A program made the position numbers and the translations under genes. A DNA stretch of 12,487 nt from JBBRNH01 sp038230415 (GTDB taxonomy: Bacteria; Bacteroidota; Bacteroidia; Cytophagales; Spirosomataceae): the NCBI GenBank assembly GCA_038230415.1, contig JBBRNH010000123.1, positions 1 through 12,487 of the forward strand, given 5' to 3'. Positions 6,905 to 12,487 of the stretch are shown here, in pieces. Each line of letters starts with the position of its first letter. The stretch's first letter is position 1. The notes below the pieces were generated by a model, which worked only from the letters and a program-made list of their open reading frames with translations, did no database searches and was not told where the DNA came from.

Positions 6905-8851
6905 ATGACACGAAACCGATACACCTCGTGCGGTGGCCTCAGTTGTTGGCTGCTCATCGTGCCAACCCTCGCTCTGGCGCAGGCATCGCCCGACTCGCTT
7001 GCCAACTACCTCCGCACCCATACCCCTACCGATACCACCTACGTGCGGGTAATGGATAAGGTAATTTTTACCCGCATTTACCAAAAAGCCGACTATACCC
7101 GCGCTGACTCGATGGCCCGGCAGATGGCCGACATCGCCACCCGGCTCGGCGATTGGTTTGGCTTAGTGCGGGCCTATCGTAGCCGCGCTACGGTCAGCTA
7201 CCTGACGGCCAATTATGAACAGGCATTGGTTTATTTCAGGAAAACCCTCGAAGCCGCCGAGCAGCACAACCTGCCCCCATTGGTAATTTATGGCGCGTTG
7301 GGCAACGTGGCTACGGGCTACGAACGAGTCGGCAACTACGAACTGGCATTTCAAACGGCCCTGAAAGCCATTCAGTTACAGGAAAAATACGGCATCAAAC
7401 CCCGCGTTCCGGTGCCGCACCGGCTCATTGGGGGCGCACTGGTGAAGATGGGAAAGCCGCAACAGGCCGCGCCGTATTACCGCGAAGCCGGGGTGATTTT
7501 CCGCGAAAACGGCGACAAACGCGGCATTGCTATTTTTGAGAATCAGTTGGGCGATTTTTATAACGACATCAAACAGCCCAACAACGCGCTGCCCCACTTC
7601 CGCGAATCGTTGACGATGGCCGAAGCGATGCAATTTGAATTACTGCAAGCCGACGCGCTCGACGGATTGGCAACCTCGGCCCAGATGCTCAACAAACCCG
7701 GCGAAGGGCTTACTTACGCCAAACGAGCCCTGGCAATTGCCGAAAAACAGCAAAATAAACTCGGTATATGCACCAGCTATGGCACGATGGCGCGGCTGTA
7801 TCAAACCCAAAAAGACTACGCCAACGCCGAACTATTCCTGAAAAAAGCCCTTGCCGTAGCTGACGAAAACGACTACAAAGACGAGCGCAAAACGCTGGTG
7901 CAACAGATGGCCGACCTCTTCGGTGAGCAAAACAAATACCAGCAGGCCTATGCCTTTCAGCTTCAAAAAAACAAACTCGTGGACTCGGCCACCACCGTCC
8001 GCACCAACGCAGAAGTGCAGCGCCTGGTGGCTCAGTACCAAACCGAGAAAAAAGAGACCCGGATAAAACTCCTCCAAAAAGAAACACAGTTGCAGGCCGA
8101 AGAAGCCGACCGAAACCGCTTTCAAGCCAACGCGCTGCTGGCCGGAGCCCTGTTGCTGCTGTTGCTGGCGGTGGCCGTAAGTGCCTGGCTGTTAAACCGT
8201 TCTAAACTCCGGCGGTTGCAGGAAGCCCAGGCCCTCCGCAAACGAATTGCTCAGGACCTGCACGACGAAGTGGGCAGCACCCTGAGCAGCATCTCGCTCC
8301 TGAGCGGCCACACCGATACGCTCCTGAGCCAAAACCGCCCCGGCGTGGATACGTCGGAAACAGCCCAGAAAATGGTGCAGAAAATTTATACCGATGCCCG
8401 CCAGATTCTGGAATCGATTGACGAAATTATCTGGACCATCAACCCCGGTAACGACTCCCTGCAACGAATTATGCTCCGCTTGCAGGAATACGCCCAGCCG
8501 CTGATGGAGTCGCAGGGCATCCGGCTTTTGTTTGAGACCGACCCCGGTTTGGCCGATTTGCCCGTTTCGATGGAGGTACGCCGAAACCTGTTTTTGATTA
8601 GCAAAGAAGCCATTAACAACCTCGCGAAATATTCGGCGGCAACGGTCGCAACGGTACGTTTCGGGCGGCAAGGCCAGCAGTTGCAGATTATGATTGACGA
8701 CAACGGGCGCGGTTTCGACGTGAACCAGGTCAGCACCCGCAACGGCCAAACCACCATGCGCCAACGGGCCGAAGCCATTGGCGGTTCGCTGGCCGTTGAG
8801 TCGGCCCCAGATACCGGAACGGCCTTGCGGCTGTCGGTTCCTGTCGGATAA
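6905..8851 (+). CDS. TPR-containing sensor histidine kinase (LuxR/NarL-type partner)
   Basis: This 648-residue sensor has a signal sequence (ends about residue 25, LALAQ) and an exported region of tetratricopeptide repeats (about 40-360). A charged, coiled-coil-like stretch (about 365-405) leads to one membrane helix (about 410-430). The cytoplasmic kinase part has a HisKA_3-type phosphoacceptor motif RIAQDLHDEVGS with His453. Its HATPase domain has an N box KEAINNLAKY (568-576, with Tyr where His is common) and a G1 box DDNGRGF (598-604). The usual second glycine motif before the conserved MRQRAEAIGG is degenerate (NGQTTM instead of a GLRNM-like form). The layout is common in Bacteroidota: periplasmic TPRs are thought to receive a protein or peptide signal and pass it inward. 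ATG 6905 is chosen because it follows the -7 box. A response regulator starts 52 bases downstream, clearly its partner. The signal is unknown. Confidence 0.92.
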   Translation: MTRNRYTSCGGLSCWLLIVPTLALAQASPDSLANYLRTHTPTDTTYVRVMDKVIFTRIYQKADYTRADSMARQMADIATRLGDWFGLVRAYRSRATVSYLTANYEQALVYFRKTLEAAEQHNLPPLVIYGALGNVATGYERVGNYELAFQTALKAIQLQEKYGIKPRVPVPHRLIGGALVKMGKPQQAAPYYREAGVIFRENGDKRGIAIFENQLGDFYNDIKQPNNALPHFRESLTMAEAMQFELLQADALDGLATSAQMLNKPGEGLTYAKRALAIAEKQQNKLGICTSYGTMARLYQTQKDYANAELFLKKALAVADENDYKDERKTLVQQMADLFGEQNKYQQAYAFQLQKNKLVDSATTVRTNAEVQRLVAQYQTEKKETRIKLLQKETQLQAEEADRNRFQANALLAGALLLLLLAVAVSAWLLNRSKLRRLQEAQALRKRIAQDLHDEVGSTLSSISLLSGHTDTLLSQNRPGVDTSETAQKMVQKIYTDARQILESIDEIIWTINPGNDSLQRIMLRLQEYAQPLMESQGIRLLFETDPGLADLPVSMEVRRNLFLISKEAINNLAKYSAATVATVRFGRQGQQLQIMIDDNGRGFDVNQVSTRNGQTTMRQRAEAIGGSLAVESAPDTGTALRLSVPVG

Positions 8852-8859
8852 TTATCCGA
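8844..8859. promoter_or_regulatory. Perfect 16-base palindrome over the kinase stop codon, candidate operator
   Basis: TCGGATAATTATCCGA is a perfect palindrome whose left half contains the kinase stop TAA (8849-8851). It ends 23 bases before the response regulator's -7 box. Its right part, with one more base, forms the nonamer TTATCCGAT (8852-8860), which recurs upstream of the FG-GAP gene. A second inverted pair, ATCCG (8854-8858) and CGGAT (8866-8870), overlaps it. Binding by the response regulator is inferred, not shown. Confidence 0.45.
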
Positions 8860-8882
8860 TGGTGACGGATTTTTGCCGGACG

Positions 8883-8890
8883 TACTTTTG
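8883..8890 (+). promoter_or_regulatory. -7 box of a promoter for the response regulator gene
   Basis: TACTTTTG matches TAnnTTTG exactly and lies 13 bases before the ATG at 8904. No TTG occurs at the usual 17-23 base spacing upstream; the nonamer TTATCCGAT sits there instead. The promoter may therefore depend on an activator or another sigma factor. The regulator can also be read through from the kinase promoter. Confidence 0.5.
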
Positions 8891-8903
8891 TAAAAAAGCT
8901 GTT

Positions 8904-9560
8904 ATGATCCGCATTTCTATTTTCGACGATAACGACTCCCTCCGCCAGACCCTCGCGCTGCTCGTTGATGCCACCGACGACCTGATTGTGATGGGCCAGT
9001 ATGCCAACGCGCTCACTGTCGTCGAAGCCGTACAACACGACCAGCCCGATGTGATTTTGATGGATATTGATATGCCGGGCCGCACGGGTATCGAAGCCGT
9101 AGCCCTTATTCAGCAACAGGCAGCGTCGGCGGCAGTGGCAGTGGCCCCAAAAATTCTGATGCTGACCGTGTTTGAGGATACCGACCGGATTTTTGCCGCT
9201 ATCCGGGCCGGGGCAGTGGGCTATCTGCTCAAAAAAACGCCCGCCGACAAAATCATGGACGCTATCCGGGAGGTATCCGCCGGGGGTGCGCCCATGACTC
9301 CGAGCATCGCCCTGAAAGTACTGGACTCGTTTCGGCAAGCGGCCAACGCCCCCCGCCCCGACACGTTTCTGCTCACCCCAAAAGAACACGATGTACTGCA
9401 CCGGCTCGTGGAGGGCGACAGCTACAAACTTATCGGCCATCACTGCGGCATTGCGATGGGAACAGTGCGGTCGCACATCGTGAGTATCTACACCAAGTTG
9501 CACGTCAATTCAAAATCAGAAGCCGTCTCGAAGGCATTGAAGACGGGGTTGTTTCGGTGA
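8904..9560 (+). CDS. NarL/LuxR-family response regulator
   Basis: The 218-residue product has a receiver domain (about 1-122) with acidic residues Asp8 and Asp9, phosphoacceptor Asp54 in ILMDIDMPG, switch residue Thr88 in LMLTVFED and Lys110 in YLLKK. A LuxR-type helix-turn-helix follows (about 155-216): LTPKEHDVLHRLVEGDSYKLI, then GTVRSHIVSIYTKL. It is a transcription factor expected to be phosphorylated by the kinase encoded just upstream. The start is ATG 8904 because the receiver begins at once (MIRISIFDD); in-frame upstream codons run back into the kinase gene and lack family sequence. The next gene downstream, encoding a secreted FG-GAP protein, shares a promoter element with this one and is the best visible candidate target. 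Confidence 0.93.
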   Translation: MIRISIFDDNDSLRQTLALLVDATDDLIVMGQYANALTVVEAVQHDQPDVILMDIDMPGRTGIEAVALIQQQAASAAVAVAPKILMLTVFEDTDRIFAAIRAGAVGYLLKKTPADKIMDAIREVSAGGAPMTPSIALKVLDSFRQAANAPRPDTFLLTPKEHDVLHRLVEGDSYKLIGHHCGIAMGTVRSHIVSIYTKLHVNSKSEAVSKALKTGLFR

Positions 9561-9577
9561 CTAACCGATCACCCCGT
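9543..9577 (+). other. Hairpin across the response regulator stop codon
   Basis: ACGGGGT (9543-9549) pairs with ACCCCGT (9571-9577). Inside it TCGGT (9554-9558) pairs with ACCGA (9564-9568) around a 5-base loop, with a small internal loop between the two stems. The stop TGA (9558-9560) lies in the loop region. No T-run follows, so it is not a standard terminator by itself; it could protect the 3' end of the message or be fortuitous. Confidence 0.35.
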
Positions 9578-9606
9578 ATAAACCCCTGTTCTTGTCAACT
9601 CGCCGA

Positions 9607-9644
9607 CCCCTAAAACGCGCTTTCTGCCATTTCAGGGGCTTTTT
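9607..9644 (+). terminator. Probable intrinsic terminator after the response regulator
   Basis: CCCCTAAAA (9607-9615) pairs with TTTCAGGGG (9630-9638) with one mismatch, and TTTTT follows at 9640-9644. The loop is 14 bases, longer than ideal. It would end the kinase/regulator transcript before the FG-GAP promoter. Confidence 0.5.
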
Positions 9645-9673
9645 CAGTGCTACGTAGTTTCCCGGTCATACAG

Positions 9674-9712
9674 TTATCCGATAGCGCGGGGGTTGGAGTA
9701 GCGGTAGATTTG
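9674..9712 (+). promoter_or_regulatory. Promoter and shared upstream element of the FG-GAP gene
   Basis: TAGATTTG (9705-9712) matches the TAnnTTTG -7 box and lies 23 bases before the ATG at 9736. There is no TTG at the usual -33 distance. At exactly 22 bases upstream of the box is TTATCCGAT (9674-9682), the same nonamer at the same spacing as before the response regulator gene. Common control of the two genes is inferred. Confidence 0.5.
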
Positions 9713-9735
9713 TTGAGTTAATCAAGCCAATCAGC

Positions 9736-11151
9736 ATGAAATCAATCGCTTACCTCTTTTTCTTTGGCTGCACCCTGTTTGCAGCAACCGCCTTTGCCCA
9801 GTTGGGTATGGGCGGCCAGCCCCACCCTTCGGCGGCTCTCGACGTGAAAGCCACCGACAAGGCGTTTTATCCGCCCCGGCTGACGACTCCTCAGCGCAAA
9901 GCCATCGTCAATCCGCAGCCCGGCGCGTTTGTCTATGACCTCGACCAAAGCACGATGTATCTTTTTGACGGGCAAAGCTGGCTGCCAATGGCGTTTCAGG
10001 ACCCGGCAAATACCCGGCTCATTGGTCGTACAGCCAATGACGGGGCCGCTCTTGACTATTTTGGTAAGGCCGTAGCAATTTCCGGCGACTATGTCATCGT
10101 CGGGGCCTTCGGCGATGACATCAACACCAATGCAAACCAGGGTTCGGCTTACATTTTTACCCGCGTGGGCGGTAGCTGGGTTCAACAAACCAAACTCATT
10201 GCCAGCGATGGCGCGGCCAGCGACCAGTTTGGCACCAGCGTAGCCATTTCGGGCGATTATGCCGTTGTGGGAACGCCCAACAAACTCGTTGCCGGCAGCA
10301 GCGGCCAGGGTGCGGTCTATGTGTTTATGCGGTCGGGGAGTGTATGGACGCAGCAAACCAAACTCATTGCCCTTGACGGCACGGCTGGCGATAAATTTGG
10401 CAGCAGTGTTGCCATCGCGGGCGATTATGCCCTTGTGGGGTCCCCCGGCGATGACATTGGAATCAGTAATGGTCAGGGATCGGCCTACGTGTTCACACTC
10501 TTTGGCGCAACGTGGTCACAACAGGCCAAACTAACGGCCAATGACGGCGCAACGGGCGATGGATTTGGTGGGAGTGTGGCTATTTCGGGCGATTACGCAC
10601 TCATCGGTGCGCCTGATGCCGACATCGAAACAATAGCAAATCAGGGAGCCGCCTATATCTTTACCCGAACCCGCACGACCTGGACGCAACAAACAAAATT
10701 CAGAACCTACACATATTTCAATGGGGGATCCGAAGATCATTTTGGCAACAGCGTCGCTATTTCAGGAGACTACGCCGTGGTAGGAGCCTACCACCAGCTA
10801 AACCAAAAAGGCGGGGCTTACATTTATATCAGAAGCGGGGCAGCCTGGGCTTTACAAACTGAAATTCTCTCACCCGAAGCCGACAGTGAATTTGGTACCG
10901 GAGTTGCTGTTTCGGGAGACTACGTTATTGTGGGCGCACCCTTTGCTGCCGGCGGAGTCAATAATGGCAAGGCATACGTCTATAAACGAAGCGGTATTGC
11001 CTGGCAGTTGCTGCGGACGCTTAATGATACGGTGGTTCTGGGCAATTCAGATGGCATTAGCGTTGGCATTGCCAATGGCAGTTTTATCATCGGTGGCTAT
11101 GGCTTTCAGAATTTTCAGGGCAGGGTATCGTTTGGCACAATGGATAATTGA
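9736..11151 (+). CDS. Secreted FG-GAP repeat protein, predicted seven-bladed beta-propeller
   Basis: This 471-residue protein has a signal peptide (about 1-21, ending AFA before Q). Residues 29-86 form an N-terminal segment of a kind seen in many Bacteroidota surface proteins: PHPSAALDVK, YPPRLTTPQR, GAFVYDLD, LFDGQSW. Seven imperfect repeats of about 42-60 residues fill the rest (about 95-467). Each has the core FGxxVAISGDYxxVGAP, then GxAYxFxR and W.QQTK; the seventh is the most degraded. Seven repeats suit a closed integrin-alpha-like propeller, which in this family usually binds a ligand or partner. The calcium-loop pattern DxDxDG is not clear. No C-terminal T9SS sorting domain and no lipobox are visible, so its final location (periplasm or medium) is open. 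The upstream two-component pair shares a promoter element, which suggests regulation by it. Function unknown. Confidence 0.88.
   Translation: MKSIAYLFFFGCTLFAATAFAQLGMGGQPHPSAALDVKATDKAFYPPRLTTPQRKAIVNPQPGAFVYDLDQSTMYLFDGQSWLPMAFQDPANTRLIGRTANDGAALDYFGKAVAISGDYVIVGAFGDDINTNANQGSAYIFTRVGGSWVQQTKLIASDGAASDQFGTSVAISGDYAVVGTPNKLVAGSSGQGAVYVFMRSGSVWTQQTKLIALDGTAGDKFGSSVAIAGDYALVGSPGDDIGISNGQGSAYVFTLFGATWSQQAKLTANDGATGDGFGGSVAISGDYALIGAPDADIETIANQGAAYIFTRTRTTWTQQTKFRTYTYFNGGSEDHFGNSVAISGDYAVVGAYHQLNQKGGAYIYIRSGAAWALQTEILSPEADSEFGTGVAVSGDYVIVGAPFAAGGVNNGKAYVYKRSGIAWQLLRTLNDTVVLGNSDGISVGIANGSFIIGGYGFQNFQGRVSFGTMDN
10018..11136 (+). repeat. Internal tandem repeats encoding seven FG-GAP units
   Basis: Seven in-frame units lie in the FG-GAP gene. 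Their FG motifs fall at about residues 109, 165, 221, 277, 336 and 386, with a degraded seventh near 440. Units 1-4 are the most alike and regularly spaced (56 residues); units 5-7 drift and shorten. The pattern fits growth by intragenic duplication followed by divergence. Confidence 0.75.
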
Positions 11152-11208
11152 CGCGGGAGCTTCGGCCCGCACACGCCAATTGACGGAACAAGCCAAAATC
11201 AGGTGGCT

Positions 11209-11242
11209 TTTGTTAGTGATTGGTAATTCCCCCTTAGTTTTG
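11209..11242 (+). promoter_or_regulatory. Promoter for the SCP2-like gene
   Basis: TTTG (11209-11212), a 22-base spacer and TAGTTTTG (11235-11242) match the Bacteroidota consensus well. The gene starts at 11272, 29 bases after the box. This makes the SCP2-like gene an independent unit rather than a continuation of the FG-GAP transcript. Confidence 0.6.
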
Positions 11243-11271
11243 CGGACTGAACAAACTAAATAGCTTCACCG

Positions 11272-11577
11272 ATGACATTGCAGGAAATCACTGACCAAAT
11301 CCGCACCCGCGCTACCCACGCCGACAGCCTGAACGCGGTGGTAAAAATCGCTACCGATCAGGGGCCGATTCTGATTAACGCCAAACAATCACCCGCCATC
11401 GTCTCCAACGACGACAGCCCCGCCGACTGCACCATTCAGATCAAGATTGATGATCTGGTGAAAATGGGTTCGGGTGACATGAACCCGATGATGGCCTTTA
11501 TGACGGGCAAACTCAAGGTGCAGGGTGATATGAGTCTCGCCATGAAAATGAGCCAGGTATTAGACAACACGTTGTAG
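11272..11577 (+). CDS. Stand-alone SCP2 sterol-carrier-like protein
   Basis: This 101-residue protein is a single SCP2-type domain without signal peptide or membrane helix, so it is cytoplasmic. Recognisable parts are the N-terminal helix, the strands VVKIATDQGPILINA and DCTIQIKIDDLVKM, and the C-terminal segment GDMNPMMAFMTGKLKVQGDM followed by a helix (SLAMKMSQVL). That order is typical of bacterial SCP2 proteins. The fold holds lipids or acyl chains in a hydrophobic tunnel; in bacteria the natural ligand is rarely known. The ATG at 11272 follows a well-formed promoter, and a strong terminator comes 17 bases after the stop, so it is a single-gene unit. No lipid metabolism gene is adjacent. 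Confidence 0.88.
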   Translation: MTLQEITDQIRTRATHADSLNAVVKIATDQGPILINAKQSPAIVSNDDSPADCTIQIKIDDLVKMGSGDMNPMMAFMTGKLKVQGDMSLAMKMSQVLDNTL

Positions 11578-11594
11578 ATCAGTGTTTTTTTACC

Positions 11595-11634
11595 AAAAAA
11601 GCGTGGCAATCATTTCTGATTACCACGCTTTTTT
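11595..11634. terminator. Strong bidirectional terminator between converging genes
   Basis: AAAAAAGCGTGG (11595-11606) pairs exactly with CCACGCTTTTTT (11623-11634). The inner AATCA/TGATT pairs close a TTTC loop, with a single C/A mismatch between the two stems. The A-run and T-run make it work in both directions: after the SCP2-like gene on plus, and after the T9SS protein gene (stop at 11653) on minus. Confidence 0.9.
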
Positions 11635-11652
11635 ATGAACCCGATACACTGA

Positions 11653-12487
11653 TTACCACTTTATCACACGCTGCACGGCTGATTGTTGTTCGGTATGCAA
11701 CCGAATCAGATACATGCCCGTTGGGTACGCTGATAAATCGAGCCGGACAGCCGTTGTTCCGGCTTTTTTTATGGCCGACACTCCCGGCAACAGTCGCCCG
11801 TCGGCAGTGTAAACGGTCAGTTGCGCGTCGTCGGCGTTGGTTTCTACCGATACCTCATCTGCCGTTGGGTTCGGATACACCCGCCAGATGAGTTCGGATA
11901 ACTCGGCTGATTCGGCTCCGACACGCGCACCGGCGGGGCATACGCTCTGAAAACTCCAGCTATATGACGCTTGCTGCCCCGACTGCTGAGCCAGCAGCCC
12001 GAATGCCTGTGCGTCGCGGTTGGGCCGAACCGTGTATGGCCCCAGGTTGGTTGTCCAGCCCGTGATACCCACTGCCATCACCGACACGGCGGAGCCATTG
12101 CCTCCGCTCACCTGGAACGTGAAAGCACCTGTCTGGCAGTTATAAGCCGGTGCCACCAATGAGAGTCCCGATCCCGACGGTGTGGTCGGAGTCGTGGGCG
12201 TTACGGGCGTAGTCGGGGTGGTTGGCGTTGTGGGTGTGGTTGGCGTTACGGGCGTGGTGCCGTTGCAACTGGCTTTCCAGTCCCAGCGGTAGGTTTGCAT
12301 TTGGCCGTTATAGCTGGCATAAATCGTGAAGGCCTGCGCGTCAGAGTTGGGTTTTATGGTCAGATTCGGGTTGGTAGTTGCCCCCGTCAGGCCCGGCCCC
12401 CAGAATGTGGCACTGCCCGCCGGAGCCGTTGACTGAAACACAAACGCCCCCGTTGAGCAATTGTAGGTCGGAGCCAGAATCTGGAAA
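11653..12487 (-). CDS. T9SS-secreted protein with repeated Cys modules (5' end outside window)
   Basis: The frame is open to the right edge, giving 277 visible C-terminal residues; the start lies beyond the window, so the GTG at 12441 is internal. There are two copies of a module of about 75 residues (visible 3-75 and 108-183). Both share APxYNCxTGAFxFQ near the start, DAQAF in the middle and GQ...YxWxxxxxC at the end, so each has two conserved Cys. They are joined by nine Thr/Val-Thr-Pro triplets (77-103). The C-terminal 75 or so residues form a type A T9SS sorting domain: WRVYPNPTADEVSVE, then YTADGRLL, YPTGMYLIRLHT and a final basic VQRVIKW. The protein should cross the outer membrane by the type IX system and be released or anchored at the cell surface. 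Any catalytic or binding domain would be in the missing part. Confidence 0.88.
   Translation of the reverse strand, partial: FQILAPTYNCSTGAFVFQSTAPAGSATFWGPGLTGATTNPNLTIKPNSDAQAFTIYASYNGQMQTYRWDWKASCNGTTPVTPTTPTTPTTPTTPVTPTTPTTPSGSGLSLVAPAYNCQTGAFTFQVSGGNGSAVSVMAVGITGWTTNLGPYTVRPNRDAQAFGLLAQQSGQQASYSWSFQSVCPAGARVGAESAELSELIWRVYPNPTADEVSVETNADDAQLTVYTADGRLLPGVSAIKKAGTTAVRLDLSAYPTGMYLIRLHTEQQSAVQRVIKW
12178..12258 (-). repeat. Nine 9-base repeats coding a Thr-Pro linker
   Basis: Nine consecutive 9-base units encode TTP or VTP triplets between the two Cys modules. Codon choice varies among units, so the array is old or selected to be non-identical. Such linkers are usually extended spacers. Unit number could vary between strains. 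Confidence 0.8.

Noticed and set aside
8730..9503. 257-residue minus-strand open frame
   Set aside because: It is antisense to the kinase end and the response regulator, both of which have clear domain motifs; the frame has none.
10018..11136. Regular repeats considered as a CRISPR array
   Set aside because: The repeats are in frame, about 150-180 bases long, diverged, and encode FG-GAP units.
10886..11263. 125-residue frame overlapping the end of the FG-GAP gene
   Set aside because: It is out of frame with the repeats, continues into the SCP2 promoter region, and has no recognisable sequence.

Overview
The window looks like a chromosomal segment from a Bacteroidota bacterium, most likely a Cytophagales member of the Spirosoma type. 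The evidence is a type IX secretion (T9SS) C-terminal sorting domain, TAnnTTTG-type -7 promoter boxes in front of several genes, almost no Shine-Dalgarno sequences, moderately high GC, and gene families typical of that group (DUF3857 transglutaminase-like proteins, TPR histidine kinases, FG-GAP propeller proteins). I see no rRNA, tRNA, CRISPR array, transposase or phage gene.

Positions 1-6805 are all on the minus strand. In transcription order they are: dprA (DNA uptake/recombination mediator); a phosphonatase-like HAD hydrolase; a 275-base gap holding three REP-like hairpins and a candidate regulated promoter; an FAD-dependent oxidoreductase of the family found next to phosphonatase-like hydrolases; and a pair of overlapping DUF3857/transglutaminase-like genes with their own promoter. 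The first gene of that pair has lost the catalytic Cys and His. The second keeps a Cys-His-Glu triad and runs off the left edge.

Positions 6806-11577 are on the plus strand. A TPR histidine kinase and a NarL/LuxR-type response regulator form a two-component system. A secreted protein with a predicted seven-bladed FG-GAP propeller follows, then a stand-alone SCP2 lipid-carrier-like protein with its own promoter. The response regulator and propeller genes share the nonamer TTATCCGAT at the same distance (22 bases) upstream of their -7 boxes, and neither has a TTG -33 element there. This suggests common control, possibly by the response regulator itself.

Positions 11578-12487 hold a strong symmetrical terminator serving the two converging genes, and the 3' part of a minus-strand gene for a T9SS-secreted protein. 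That protein is built of repeated Cys-containing modules joined by a Thr-Pro linker.

No clearly new multi-gene system is visible. The points most worth following are the shared promoter element, the covarying REP-like hairpins, and the phosphonate-type enzyme pair that lacks an adjacent aminotransferase or transporter.
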